Below, piece by piece: positions 34,466 through 44,151 of a stretch of DNA of 58,287 bases. Position 1 is the first letter of the stretch, and the number at the start of each line of letters is the position of its first letter. The translations under genes and the position numbers were made by a program. Origin of the DNA: Planctomycetota bacterium (GTDB lineage Bacteria > Planctomycetota > Planctomycetia > Gemmatales > Gemmataceae). The notes beneath the pieces are model-generated. The model did no database searches, was not told the origin of the DNA, and was given only the letters and a program-made list of their open reading frames with translations. The stretch is taken from the NCBI GenBank assembly GCA_003671255.1, contig QWPF01000008.1, positions 1 through 58,287 of the forward strand, given 5' to 3'.

Positions 34466-34480
34466 CACCTAAGTTAGGTG
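34466..34480. promoter_or_regulatory. 15-nt palindrome CACCTAAGTTAGGTG, possible operator
   Basis: A perfect 7-bp inverted repeat around a central G in the divergent region (34359-34653) between the DUF2203-like gene and the site-2 protease gene. Size and symmetry suit a repressor half-site pair, but no regulator is known. The rest of this region holds no gene I can support. Confidence 0.25.
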
Positions 34481-34653
34481 AATTACGAAGAATAACACTT
34501 GGCAGGGTTCTGGGCCTGTACAAGCTTTGCATCTTTGCTTACACATAATTTTATTAGTCTGAGAGAAGAAAAAGTTCACATAAAAACGATAATTCTGAAA
34601 GTTTTTTTAAGAATTATTCCGACTGTACCCATTGGTTTTGCAATAATAATAAC

Positions 34654-35490
34654 ATGTTTACCTCCATCAAGCTCGGATCACCATTTGGCATAAGTGTTTA
34701 CATTCATCCAGCCTTTTGGTTGCTACCTATTTTCTATCTCTTTTCCAATCTTAGAGCGACATCTTTATTTCATAGCATTTTAGAAGTAGCACTGCTATTT
34801 GCGGTTTTTTTCTGTGTCATCCTTCATGAGTTTGGACATGCCCTTGCTGCCCGAATGTTTGGAATTCAAACCCGAGATATTACCATTTATCCCATGGGCG
34901 GAGTCGCACGACTCGAAAGAATGAGTGAAGATCCGTTTGAAGAGTTGGTGATTGCTCTCGCAGGGCCAGCAGTTAATTTAGTAATCTTTTTTCTGCTTTT
35001 ACCCATCTGCATTCATTTTTCTGCAACCCCTTTTGATTTCGAAAATCTTACCCCTCCAAACAACCTTTCAGGTAGCCTAAACCATTACCTGCAAATGCTC
35101 ATGCTTTCAAATCTCGGACTCTTGATTTTTAATCTTCTACCTATATTTCCCATGGATGGGGGGCGTGTGCTCAGGGCTTTACTGAATCTTGCTGTGGGCT
35201 TTTCCAATGCCACTATTGCCTCTGTTTTTTTGGGCAACCTTGGAGCAATTGTCTTAGTCTTCCTTGGCCTCTTTTCCTCGAATTACATTCTTGTTTTACT
35301 CGCTTTGTTTGTCTTTATTGCAGGCAGGCAGGAACTTCTCATGCTTAGGAACAAACGCAACTTAGGCTCCAACTCTAATTTCACCTCTTCGGGGCCCTCC
35401 ACCTTTTCCTCTTTGACCTGGGACTCCCAACGAAAAACCTGGGTCTACTTTGACGCTAATCAGAAACCCCCTTTTTCTAACAACCCCTAA
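34654..35490 (+). CDS. Site-2-type intramembrane zinc metalloprotease (M50)
   Basis: 278 residues with about six membrane segments. The zinc site HEFGH (H58, E59, H62) lies within a helix. The distal ligand D168 is in NLLPIFPMDGGRVLRAL, the standard M50 pair. No PDZ or CBS domain follows, so this is a minimal core protease (SpoIVFB/Rip3-like size). Such enzymes cut membrane-bound substrates, often anti-sigma factors. No strong ribosome site is seen before the ATG. It precedes the Mla-type operon in the same direction, so the two may be linked. Confidence 0.88.
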   Translation: MFTSIKLGSPFGISVYIHPAFWLLPIFYLFSNLRATSLFHSILEVALLFAVFFCVILHEFGHALAARMFGIQTRDITIYPMGGVARLERMSEDPFEELVIALAGPAVNLVIFFLLLPICIHFSATPFDFENLTPPNNLSGSLNHYLQMLMLSNLGLLIFNLLPIFPMDGGRVLRALLNLAVGFSNATIASVFLGNLGAIVLVFLGLFSSNYILVLLALFVFIAGRQELLMLRNKRNLGSNSNFTSSGPSTFSSLTWDSQRKTWVYFDANQKPPFSNNP

Positions 35491-35638
35491 TGACCCGCAT
35501 AACCACTACAATCCATACCTTCTTCTTCATGCTTTTACTCCCACTGCTTTTTTCAATGCTAAGCCCATGCTCTATCGTGCCGATCTTCTAGATACGATAG
35601 TATTTCGGCATGGATTGCCGCGGCTTTTGGGAGGCAGG

Positions 35639-36472
35639 ATGTCTGAAGCTTTAAGAAAAGAACTAAGATCCGCTTTAAATAAAGTCTCTCAGGCCTTTGA
35701 TGGTTTGGGCGATTTCACCATCTTTTCTGCACTATCGCTTGCAACAATTTTTAAAAAACCCTCCACAGGAACCATGATTCCCATCTGCTTTAGGGTTGGC
35801 GTTCAAAGCGTTCCCGTGGTTGCTATCACTGGTATGTTCATTGGCATGGTGATGGCTATTCAAGTTTTTTCGCAGTTTCAATCATTAGGCATGGCAACGC
35901 AAATCGGACAGATCATCAATGTTTCCGTGATCAAAGAGCTTGGCCCGGTGCTTGCTGCAACGATGCTAGCAGGAAGAATTGGCAGTTCGATGGCTGCGGA
36001 GTTGGCGACCATGCGGGTCACGGAACAAGTGGATGCTTTGATTTGTCTGGGCGTTAATCCATTGCATTATCTGGTTTTGCCCAGAGTGCTTGCTTGTGTA
36101 TTATTGATTCCGATATTAACGGTATTGGCAAATTTCATGGGTGTATTTGGTGGCAGCATGGTCTGCACCGAAATATTCAAGGTAGACCCTTATCACTACT
36201 GGCAAAACTCCCGCGGACACATTCAAATTTGGGATCTCTCGGTTGGTTTGATCAAACCCATTTTCTTCGGGGCTGCTATCGCTCTTATTTCTTGCCATCG
36301 TGGTATGAATTCGCGAGCTGGCGCAGAAGGTGTTGGTAAAGCTGCAACCTCAGCTTTCGTCTGGTCGTTTATGTCGATATTGGTGCTCGACTTTTTCCTG
36401 GCGCTTTTCTTCAATAACTTACATCAAGCCATCTGGCCCGATAACTCCATTAAAACCTTTGGTCCCAAATAA
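35639..36472 (+). CDS. mlaE: MlaE-family ABC transporter permease
   Basis: About 277 residues from ATG 35639, which has GGGAGG just upstream. The frame runs from 35450 inside the previous gene, but those 63 residues look like non-coding translation. Hydrophobic helices with the MlaE pattern are seen: VPVVAITGMFIGMVMAIQ, FQSLGMATQIGQIINVSVIKELGPVLAATMLAGRIGSS (family core, written in parts), and MRVTEQVDALICLGVNP. It forms the inner-membrane channel of the MCE lipid-transport complex, moving phospholipids between membranes. Followed by the ATPase and the MCE-domain gene. Confidence 0.93.
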   Translation: MSEALRKELRSALNKVSQAFDGLGDFTIFSALSLATIFKKPSTGTMIPICFRVGVQSVPVVAITGMFIGMVMAIQVFSQFQSLGMATQIGQIINVSVIKELGPVLAATMLAGRIGSSMAAELATMRVTEQVDALICLGVNPLHYLVLPRVLACVLLIPILTVLANFMGVFGGSMVCTEIFKVDPYHYWQNSRGHIQIWDLSVGLIKPIFFGAAIALISCHRGMNSRAGAEGVGKAATSAFVWSFMSILVLDFFLALFFNNLHQAIWPDNSIKTFGPK

Positions 36473-36486
36473 GGATTACGCTTCGA

Positions 36487-37317
36487 ATGGATTCTCCCTC
36501 CGCCAATCAGACTTTCCTTTCTTTGCAAAATGCGGGCATTGCGTTTAATGGTGTGGATATACTCCGAAACATCAACTTTGATATTCCCAAAGGGCAGACT
36601 CTTGTGGTGATTGGTGAAAGCGGATGTGGTAAAACAGTTCTCCTCAAACTTTTGATTTCCCTGTTGCAAGCTTCAACCGGAAAAGTTCTTTTTGATGGCC
36701 AGGATTGGTGCGCGCTTGATGACAAACGCACAAATGATCAACGGCTTCGATTCGGATTCTTATTCCAAGGAGCTGCACTTTTCGACAGCCTTACTGTCTT
36801 TGATAATGTCGCATTTGGGTTAAGGGCCCATTCCAAATGTGATGAAAAAGAAATCGAAAAACTGGTACTGATGCGCGTCAAGGAAGTTGGTATGAAGGAA
36901 AGTGTGCTCGGGAAAAAACCTGCAGAGCTTTCAGGCGGCATGAAAAAAAGAATAGGCCTTGCTAGGGCGCTTATCCTTAATCCAGAAGTCATGCTTTATG
37001 ATGAGCCTACCACTGGACTAGACCCCATCATGACCGATGTCATCAATGAATTGATCCTGCAAACACGAAAAACCATGCCCGTTACAAGCATTGTGGTCAC
37101 CCATGAAATGCGTACCGTTACCAAAGTTGCTGACCGGGTTATTATGTTTTCGCCCCTCTCCAGATTAAAACCTAATGAGCCGCAGGTGATTTTTGATGGC
37201 ACCACCGATCAACTGTTCAAGACTGCTGATCAACGGGTGCAACAGTTTATTCATGGCGAAGCCAAGGAACGCACGCAGGATTCTGATCATAACGCACATA
37301 GGGATGAAGCATCATGA
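36487..37317 (+). CDS. mlaF: MlaF-family ABC transporter ATPase
   Basis: 276 residues. Walker A GESGCGKT, Q-loop FLFQGAALFDSLTVFDNV, signature LSGGMKKR, Walker B VMLYDEPTTGLDP and switch His in VVTHEM are all present. The GAALFDSLTVxDNVAF stretch is characteristic of the MlaF group. It powers the MlaE permease at the inner membrane. Its last codons overlap the start of the MCE gene by ATGA, showing co-translation; it lies 14 bp after mlaE. Confidence 0.94.
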   Translation: MDSPSANQTFLSLQNAGIAFNGVDILRNINFDIPKGQTLVVIGESGCGKTVLLKLLISLLQASTGKVLFDGQDWCALDDKRTNDQRLRFGFLFQGAALFDSLTVFDNVAFGLRAHSKCDEKEIEKLVLMRVKEVGMKESVLGKKPAELSGGMKKRIGLARALILNPEVMLYDEPTTGLDPIMTDVINELILQTRKTMPVTSIVVTHEMRTVTKVADRVIMFSPLSRLKPNEPQVIFDGTTDQLFKTADQRVQQFIHGEAKERTQDSDHNAHRDEAS

Positions 37318-38594
37318 GCAATCAAACAATGAAAGTACAAATTGGAATTTTAGTGCTGGGGGGTTTCCTGTTGTTGGGAGCGCTCGTCATTATGTTTGGC
37401 AGTATTCCCGGGCTGTTTAAGTCCGTAAATCAGTATAAGGTAAGTTTCAATGATGCGCCTGGTATCTCTGCAGGGGCACCCGTAAGAAGATCAGGAGTTC
37501 GCATCGGGCAGGTTTCACACATCACACTCGATGATAAAAATGGACAGGTTATCGTTGTTCTCACCATCGAGCGATCCTACAAAATCCGAAAGTATGAACA
37601 ACCTACTTTGGTAACGGGTTTGCTGGGGAACGATAGTAGCATCGATTTAATTCCCAAAGATGATGACATGATAGATCCGAATCGCGAGGAAGTCGCACTT
37701 GAAACAACGATTGAAGGGGTTCGGGCTGCGAATGTTGCAAGCCTTTTAAACCGTGCATCCGATATCGTGCCTAGTACGCAAGAAACACTTAATGAGATGA
37801 GCAAGTCGATTCAAAAGCTTGAGAAAATTGCACCCAAGGTTGAGGAAGCACTCAAGGAATTCACCACCACCGCAAAGAAAATCCAAGAAGTAGTTCCCGA
37901 AGTTAAAAAAACCCTCGATGAGTATAGCGCAGTTGCAAGGCAGTATAACCGCATCGGCGAGCGAGTCGACTTGTTGATTCAAGCGAACCAAGACAAGATC
38001 GTGAAAATAATTGATGTCGCTGCGGAAGATTTAAACAAGCTCGGGAACATCTTGAATGATGAGAATCAAAAGCAAGTGAGTTCCATCCTTAAGAATGTAC
38101 GCAAAGGCACCGAAGATATTGATCAACTTGCCAAGAATACTGATGAAATGATGAAGGAGTTGAAGTCTCTGGTGAAAAAGGTTAATGATCAATTCTCTGT
38201 AGTTGAAGAAATGATCAATGATATTTCTGTGCTGATTAAACCTTTTTCAAATAGAAGCGAATCGCTTGCAAAGAATCTTGATGAGATTCTCGAAAAAAGC
38301 GTGTTTACTATTTCTGATATAAGAGAACTAGTAAGAGTTATTGGTCAGGCAGATGGAACCATAAAAAGATTTCTAACTGACCCGGGCATTTACAATAATC
38401 TGGATAACGCTATCGGTGCGGTAACGCGTATGACCCCTAAGATTGAACGCGTTCTAAAGGATGTTGAAATTTTCACAGATAAGATTGCAAGGCATCCAGA
38501 ATCAATTGGTTTGGGCGGAGTGGTCAGGCCTGGTAGTGGGTTGAAAGATAACCCCCCTAGTGCCAACCCTTTGATTCTTTCTCCCAATAAATAA
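37314..38594 (+). CDS. mlaD: MlaD-type MCE-domain protein with coiled coil
   Basis: 426 residues. One N-terminal membrane helix (IGILVLGGFLLLGALVIMFGSIPGLF) anchors it. The MCE domain follows (about 38-115: YKVSFNDAPGISAGAPVRRSGVRIGQV, written in pieces by family pattern). The remainder (about 140-360) is a long alpha-helical, coiled-coil-like tail rich in Glu/Lys. MlaD hexamers bind lipid in the periplasm; a long helical tail as in PqiB/LetB-type proteins could bridge toward the outer membrane. No MlaC or MlaB gene is seen nearby, so the complex may be reduced or use partners elsewhere. Confidence 0.9.
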   Translation: MSNQTMKVQIGILVLGGFLLLGALVIMFGSIPGLFKSVNQYKVSFNDAPGISAGAPVRRSGVRIGQVSHITLDDKNGQVIVVLTIERSYKIRKYEQPTLVTGLLGNDSSIDLIPKDDDMIDPNREEVALETTIEGVRAANVASLLNRASDIVPSTQETLNEMSKSIQKLEKIAPKVEEALKEFTTTAKKIQEVVPEVKKTLDEYSAVARQYNRIGERVDLLIQANQDKIVKIIDVAAEDLNKLGNILNDENQKQVSSILKNVRKGTEDIDQLAKNTDEMMKELKSLVKKVNDQFSVVEEMINDISVLIKPFSNRSESLAKNLDEILEKSVFTISDIRELVRVIGQADGTIKRFLTDPGIYNNLDNAIGAVTRMTPKIERVLKDVEIFTDKIARHPESIGLGGVVRPGSGLKDNPPSANPLILSPNK

Positions 38595-38595
38595 A

Positions 38596-39336
38596 TCACT
38601 TCCCTGGTTTTTGGAACAGGGAAGCATCGACCTTATCAAGAATCGTGTAAGAGATGTTTTTATTCTCGACAAATTTATTGCCTCCGAGGAAATGGGTTTC
38701 CTTGGATGCAAACTTAGCAGCACCAAAAGTCTGATAGTCTGAATATTGAACCCCTTTGAGTATCTCCACGCCTGATTGTTTTCCTTTTCGCTCTGCCTTG
38801 GTTAAAAGATTTGTTTCCTTGTCGAAAAAGAGTGAAACTTCGGGCCCCCCTGCAATTGATGCTTTAATCCCCATTACAGGGGTATTTCCAAGTTTGGATT
38901 CTCCCAGTGATGCAAGCTTGGCAGTCGGCCCCAAAAGGGGCACGAGATTAACCACCTGTAAGAAGTAACATTCATCCTTCAGTTCAACGATTTTTTCTTT
39001 TGATAAATCAATCGGAAACCCACTGACTATGCTCCATCCTTTTTCCTCTTCCATACACATGAGCAGATTTTCCTTGGTATCAAGTTTGATGTCTAGTTTG
39101 ATTTTCGTAGGCAAAGAAACGATTAATTCATCGGTGAATTTCTGAGTTTGCCCAAAAAAGATGGTGCCCGAACTCGTGCGTTTGTATTGCTGGGCCTTAA
39201 TGAGGGCCTCTTTTCCTCCATGAGCTTCAATCGCTTTCTTGATGCCTTCCTGTGCATCTTGTTGCGCAAAAGCAACAGAGTTGAAAAATAGTACTGCACT
39301 AAAAAGAACAGTTGTTGCAAACTTTAAATTAGCCAT
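38596..39336 (-). CDS. Secreted LolA-like hypothetical protein
   Basis: 246 residues with a clear signal peptide (MANLKFATTVLFSAVLFFNSVAFAQ). The mature N-terminus IKKAIEAHGGKEALIKAQQYK, with the AHGG motif, and the later strand-rich pattern (FFDKETNLLTKAERKGK, YSDYQTFGAAKFASKE) resemble LolA/LppX-fold proteins that cradle a lipid. That fits its place next to an Mla operon, which it meets tail to tail with a 1-bp gap. The exact family is not identified; the lipid-carrier role is an inference. Confidence 0.68.
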   Translation of the reverse strand: MANLKFATTVLFSAVLFFNSVAFAQQDAQEGIKKAIEAHGGKEALIKAQQYKRTSSGTIFFGQTQKFTDELIVSLPTKIKLDIKLDTKENLLMCMEEEKGWSIVSGFPIDLSKEKIVELKDECYFLQVVNLVPLLGPTAKLASLGESKLGNTPVMGIKASIAGGPEVSLFFDKETNLLTKAERKGKQSGVEILKGVQYSDYQTFGAAKFASKETHFLGGNKFVENKNISYTILDKVDASLFQKPGK

Positions 39337-39437
39337 GGTTTCTTTCTTTTAATCGAGTATTCTGAACCGCATCATCGTGGTAAAAACTTAGCATAAATCG
39401 TACCTCTACTTGTAGCCCAATTTAAGGATTATTTAAA

Positions 39438-40259
39438 GTGATGAAGTCAAGCGTAACCCTAAGTCTGGTAAATGAAGCACGAGGCGGGCCATTTGTCTAT
39501 TGGTCGGATGTAAGGGAAGCCTGCAAAGAAGCGAAAGCTCTGGGGTTTACAGGAATCGAAGTATTCGCCCCGGGGCCCGAAGCTTTTGCAAAATCTGAAG
39601 CTGCTAAAATTGCAAGCGATCATGGGTTAAAAATTGCAGCATTGGGAACCGGGGGCGGCTGGGTTCTTCATCAATGGACTTTAACTTCGCCTGAGGAAAA
39701 GGTGCGAACCAATGCCCGGGATTTTATCGCACGCATGATAGAAGCAGGCGCCCCTTTTGGCGCACCAGCGATCATCGGGTCGCTTCAGGGCAGGCATAGC
39801 GAAGCGGTGGATCAGGCTAAAGCCCATGCTTATCTGGAGGAAGCGTTGATTTACCTTTCTCAAAAAGCAAAAAGTGTGGGTACCGTTTTACTTTTTGAAC
39901 CCCTCAACCGTTATGAATCCAACCTGATTCGCACGGTTGAAGAAGGTATGGTATTAATTTCTAAGGTGGGAGAAAGTGGTTCCCTTAAGCTTTTATGTGA
40001 TTTGTTTCACATGAACATTGAAGAAACAAACATCGCTGAAGCACTTAGAAAATGTGGTGCAATGGTCGGGCATGTGCACCTTGCAGATTCCAACCGAAAG
40101 CCTGCGGGATTGGGCCATACCGATTTTCAACCAATCGCAGCAGCCCTAAAAGATATCGCCTACCAAGGCTTTATTTCTGCAGAGGCATTGCCCTTGCCTG
40201 ATTCATCGAAGGCTGCGAAACACACCATCGATTGTTTTAATCGTTACTTCAAAGGTTGA
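39438..40259 (+). CDS. Xylose-isomerase-like TIM-barrel sugar isomerase/epimerase
   Basis: 273 residues of the AP-endonuclease-2/sugar-isomerase fold. Metal-ligand candidates occur at the ends of barrel strands: Glu in LLFEPLNRYE, Asp/His in LLCDLFHMNIEE, His in VGHVHLADSNR and Glu in GFISAEALP. Family members isomerise hydroxypyruvate, 3-keto sugars or tagatose; the substrate is not evident. No transport or kinase genes lie next to it. Its 3' end overlaps the convergent TolC-like gene by 16 bp. Confidence 0.83.
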   Translation: MMKSSVTLSLVNEARGGPFVYWSDVREACKEAKALGFTGIEVFAPGPEAFAKSEAAKIASDHGLKIAALGTGGGWVLHQWTLTSPEEKVRTNARDFIARMIEAGAPFGAPAIIGSLQGRHSEAVDQAKAHAYLEEALIYLSQKAKSVGTVLLFEPLNRYESNLIRTVEEGMVLISKVGESGSLKLLCDLFHMNIEETNIAEALRKCGAMVGHVHLADSNRKPAGLGHTDFQPIAAALKDIAYQGFISAEALPLPDSSKAAKHTIDCFNRYFKG

Positions 40260-42127
40260 TCAGGTTTTGAATCTACGGGATTTGGTGCGGGTAATGGCTT
40301 GGGATTTAATTTCTTTTCCAAGGGTAGCACCTCATTTTCAGACTTGGTTGCTGGGGCCCATTTCCCATCCACCCCAAGGTATTTAGGGTCACTTAGTGGT
40401 GAACATTGGTGTTTGCATGGCAGCTTGATTAATTGTTCCAAAGCTTCGGAACTATTGATCCATTCAGTAGAAACTTTTTCTCCTGCGATTTGAAACAGAT
40501 CGTCTGTTTGCAGAAAATTTGCGATGTCCACCACAGATATCCACATGACCCCTAAAATTTGTAGATACTGTACAACGCTTGCTGAAAGAATGTTCTGGGC
40601 GTTAACCACATCTGCAAAAGTAAGGGTATCGCTATCGCCCACTTTAACTTCCGCATGAAATCTTTCAAACAAACCACGATAGGTTCGAATCTGATCCGGG
40701 AGTATTTGATCACGATAATACCCAAGCAACACTCTGCTGTTTTCATAGCGTTCAAATGCTTCTGCAAGATCCGAAGTGAGTTGATTCCGCGCTTTGTGTT
40801 TGTTTTCGGAAGCTGAGACCATCTGGCTTTCAGCCTGTAATATATTTCCTTGATTGCGATTCCAGATGGGCACCGGCATACCAACCTGCACGGAAGGCGA
40901 CAACGCATTTGGTGGTGCGGTAAAATCTTTTTGCATCATTATGCGCACTGTTACATCAGGTATGGGAGTTATCTGTGCGAGTTTTAACAAGGCTTGAGCT
41001 TTTAACAAATCAAATTCCGCAGTTGCTACATTGGTATGCAACAGGGTAACGCGCTTGACGCACTCATCGTATTTGTAAACAGGAATGGGAATATTTATAT
41101 TGCCTGCAAGTTGCGAAAGCGGAAGCCCCGGTACACCCATGGCTGCGGTCAATTGTTTCCAGGCACTGGTATAGCGATTTCTAGCTTGAACAAGCTGCCC
41201 ATACGCCTGCAATGCAAGCACTCGAATTTGAAATGGTTCGTAAGGTGCTGCAAAACCACCTTTATTTACCTGCTCGATGATGGTTTCGTACACCTCACCA
41301 GAAAGATTCGCCAACGCTTTCGATACTCGAATATTCTGATCTGCAACTAATACTGCAAAGTAGCCATTGCGCACTTCTCGCGAAAGATCTGTTTCAGCTT
41401 TTCGCAATGAAAGTTCAGTGATACGAACATCCATCAATGCTGCCTGCCTAGCGGTAGGCAACTTGCTTGCGGTTACAATAGTTTGTTGGATGTACCCACC
41501 TTGGTACCCTGCAGTACCATTGGTCTGCATGGTATCTCCTTCGTAGCCAAAATCCGGGTTGGGATAAAGGCCTGCTTGAATTGCGGAACCTCTTGCAGCA
41601 GCGACGGCTGCAACCGCCTGCTTAATTTTAGGACTTGAAGTAAGTGCAATTTTCTGAAGATCTGAAAGGGAGTAAGGTTTTCCATCGGGTCCCGAGGCCA
41701 ACACTGGTTCCGGAGCCATTACAGGAAGAGGCGGATATAACTTGGCTAGAATTTCCTTACGCTGAGCCATGTTTTCTTTGGTAAATTTAGGGAGTTTAAT
41801 GGGTGGTTCTTGAGCGCCTGGAAGGTCGGGGGGGACTATTAAACGATCTTTTGAGGAGTTCGGGTCTGCTTGATACCTGGTAAATTCCAAGCTCTCATCA
41901 ATTTTATTATCAACTGATTTTGCTTTACTCGATTTAAGGTCTTGGATCGTTTTAGGAGTTTCGGATTTTTTTTCGAAATGGGTCAACGGTTCTAAATCGA
42001 TTATTTCTTTAGAGCGCTCGCAAATCGAATGATCCATCAATTCATGAACATTATAAAGGCAACCCGAGCCCGCTAGAATAAACAAGCAAAGGAAGAGGCT
42101 TCGAATTATCGAAAAAACCTTTAGCAT
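40244..42127 (-). CDS. TolC-family outer-membrane efflux lipoprotein
   Basis: About 627 residues from ATG 42127 (AAGG five bases upstream; the frame extends to 42208). A lipoprotein signal with lipobox LAGSGC precedes about 110 residues of charged linker. Two outer-membrane efflux repeats follow (YSLSDLQKIALTSSPKIKQAVAAV near 180; second half near 390), with long amphipathic helices typical of the TolC/CzcC tunnel. It would form the exit duct of an efflux or type I secretion system. No RND pump or membrane-fusion gene is adjacent, so its inner-membrane partner must be elsewhere. The gene is separate from the FHA-cyclase gene. Confidence 0.85.
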   Translation of the reverse strand: MLKVFSIIRSLFLCLFILAGSGCLYNVHELMDHSICERSKEIIDLEPLTHFEKKSETPKTIQDLKSSKAKSVDNKIDESLEFTRYQADPNSSKDRLIVPPDLPGAQEPPIKLPKFTKENMAQRKEILAKLYPPLPVMAPEPVLASGPDGKPYSLSDLQKIALTSSPKIKQAVAAVAAARGSAIQAGLYPNPDFGYEGDTMQTNGTAGYQGGYIQQTIVTASKLPTARQAALMDVRITELSLRKAETDLSREVRNGYFAVLVADQNIRVSKALANLSGEVYETIIEQVNKGGFAAPYEPFQIRVLALQAYGQLVQARNRYTSAWKQLTAAMGVPGLPLSQLAGNINIPIPVYKYDECVKRVTLLHTNVATAEFDLLKAQALLKLAQITPIPDVTVRIMMQKDFTAPPNALSPSVQVGMPVPIWNRNQGNILQAESQMVSASENKHKARNQLTSDLAEAFERYENSRVLLGYYRDQILPDQIRTYRGLFERFHAEVKVGDSDTLTFADVVNAQNILSASVVQYLQILGVMWISVVDIANFLQTDDLFQIAGEKVSTEWINSSEALEQLIKLPCKHQCSPLSDPKYLGVDGKWAPATKSENEVLPLEKKLNPKPLPAPNPVDSKPDQPLK

Positions 42128-42267
42128 AAAAACCTTAAGGGCATAATAAAAAGATACATAAGATATATCGGTTATTAGGGCTAAATAGCTGAGAGAATTG
42201 AAAACCAATTAAATTGGATCAAGATAGGCGGTCTGGGTTTGAGTTTGGAGAAAATAGAGAAGCAAAA

Positions 42268-44112
42268 TTACTTGGTCATTGACCAAAGGATGGATGAAAA
42301 CTCACCCGAGGTGGATTCTAGGCCTTCTAAGGCTTTTCGTATTAGTTTGAGTGATGGGTTATCCATTAGCTTCCCCTGACCATGTTTTTCAATCAGAGGG
42401 GTCAGAGTTTTTATTGCGTGCCCAAAAGATTTAGCTTCAAAATGCTGCAGTGCTGTTTCATATAGAATTTTATTTTCTTTCCATTCGCTGGTTGCGGATG
42501 AATCCTTACATTCAAAAATTTCCACAGGCAAAGAAACGCCCGGGAACATCGCCTGCCCTAATCTTCGTGTGGGAAAGTTTGCTGGAAGTTTTGCTTTAGA
42601 AGCTGCACTGATAACCAAAGGCAAACCCAGTAATTTGGTAGAGGCTTCTAATCGGCTTGCAAGATTTACGGTAAGGCCCATGGGCCCGTATTTGAATTTT
42701 CGCTTGCTGCCTGTATTTCCAACCAGTGCAATTCCGGTGTTGATACCAATTCCCAGACCAATGGGAAAATCACCCAAAAGATGGGTCCATCTTTTGCAGA
42801 CATCGGGAAACCCGTGGTGCATCGCAAGTGCGGCTTTGCAGGCGCGTTCCACATGATCGGGTTGTTCGACCGGGGCATTCCACATGGCAAGGATTCCATC
42901 CCCCGCATAATCAACAATAACACCGCCTTCAATTTGAATTTGTTCGCTGAGGTGTTCCATGATGTCTTGAAGAAGCATGCAGATTTCAGCGGGCTTTAAG
43001 ATGTTAGAAAGAGCGGTAAAGCCTCTTAGATCAGAAAACATTGCAGTTATTTCCTGCTCTCTTCCTGCAAGTAGGTTTGGGTTTCTATCTAATTCCTGAG
43101 CTAGTTCAGAAGAAAAGAATTGTTCGAATTGAGCCTTGGATTTGGTTGCCCTTTCCCGAACTATTCCTGCGCCCACAGTACTTGCAAGCATTTGCACTAA
43201 TTGCGCCTCGAGGCTGGTGATACCACCCTTGGCAATAATGTTTTTGCTTCGTGCACCATACAATGCCCCAATGATATTATCATGAACATCCAAAATAGGC
43301 GAAATGACTGCAGCTTCCAGATTTACCAAAGACTGACCTTTTTCTTCAAGGTTGGATAAATCCTGAAAGAAGGTTTTTTTCTGTTCTACCACATTCTTGA
43401 CCAAGGTTGTGCTGTAGCGAACTGAAACATTTTCATTAGCGGTATAACATCCGGAAATAACCCACTTATCATTTGTAAGCAACAGAACCATGCCAATATC
43501 GAGGTCCGCCATTTCCACAAGTTGCTTTGCAATTTGATTGTTGTAAGGTTCCCCCACGGATAATTCTGCTTGCAGTTTATTGATGTTTTCGAGGGCTTTA
43601 AGGATTTTACCTATGACAGCAGGAGCAGATTGATTTTCTAAATTTATGGCGTTGGATTGATTATCAAGAAAACGCGAATTAGAAGGGAATTCGAAATTGA
43701 TCTCAGGGACTGGGGGAGATTTCTGAATTTCTGGTTTGTTGAGGGAATAAAAGACAGTGCTGGCTTTTTTTTCCCTGCTGAAAAAGTCGGAAGGATTACC
43801 TTGGTTTCCTGACTGGATAAAGATACTGGTACCCCCGATAACGAAATGATTTGGGGTTGCAAACTCAGCAGTAGATCCAGGAGCCAAGCTTTTGCCATCT
43901 TCAAAAACAATGGTATTTCCCGAGCTGATATTGCTTAGCAGGAAATTAATGCCCTGCCCAGCCTCGATACAAAAATGCGTCCGCGATACTGCAGGGTCTT
44001 TGATTATCAGGGCGTTTCCCTCACCAGAAGGCGCCCTACCTCCAAATAATTTCCCCTCAGAATGCTCGAACGAAGCATCTTGAGTGGTGTTTTTTATCTG
44101 GATTTTGAACAT
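42268..44112 (-). CDS. FHA-GAF-adenylate/guanylate cyclase (class III)
   Basis: 614 residues, cytoplasmic. Domain order: FHA (about 20-100; GGRAPSGEGNALIIKDPAVSRTH, shown in part, with phosphothreonine-binding SRTH), a GAF domain (about 170-320; VNLEAAVISPILDVHDNIIGALYG), then a class III cyclase (about 350-520). The two metal aspartates are D361 in FSDLRGF and D405 in the DYAGDGILAMW stretch; GLGIGINTG and FKYGPMGLTVNLASRLE complete the catalytic pattern. A helical tail follows. It should make cAMP (or cGMP) in response to a phosphorylated partner and a small ligand. Ser/Thr phosphorylation by the kinase in the same cluster is a plausible input. Confidence 0.9.
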   Translation of the reverse strand: MFKIQIKNTTQDASFEHSEGKLFGGRAPSGEGNALIIKDPAVSRTHFCIEAGQGINFLLSNISSGNTIVFEDGKSLAPGSTAEFATPNHFVIGGTSIFIQSGNQGNPSDFFSREKKASTVFYSLNKPEIQKSPPVPEINFEFPSNSRFLDNQSNAINLENQSAPAVIGKILKALENINKLQAELSVGEPYNNQIAKQLVEMADLDIGMVLLLTNDKWVISGCYTANENVSVRYSTTLVKNVVEQKKTFFQDLSNLEEKGQSLVNLEAAVISPILDVHDNIIGALYGARSKNIIAKGGITSLEAQLVQMLASTVGAGIVRERATKSKAQFEQFFSSELAQELDRNPNLLAGREQEITAMFSDLRGFTALSNILKPAEICMLLQDIMEHLSEQIQIEGGVIVDYAGDGILAMWNAPVEQPDHVERACKAALAMHHGFPDVCKRWTHLLGDFPIGLGIGINTGIALVGNTGSKRKFKYGPMGLTVNLASRLEASTKLLGLPLVISAASKAKLPANFPTRRLGQAMFPGVSLPVEIFECKDSSATSEWKENKILYETALQHFEAKSFGHAIKTLTPLIEKHGQGKLMDNPSLKLIRKALEGLESTSGEFSSILWSMTK

Positions 44113-44151
44113 GAAAGAATACCTTTAATAATTTGACAACCAAAGATGGCA

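Noticed and set aside
34499-34693. 64-codon ORF before the site-2 protease gene
   Set aside because: No ribosome site, overlaps the protease start in another frame, and has no recognisable features.
35450-35638. 63 extra N-terminal residues of MlaE overlapping the protease gene
   Set aside because: Composition is unlike MlaE N-termini, and GGGAGG precedes the internal ATG at 35639.
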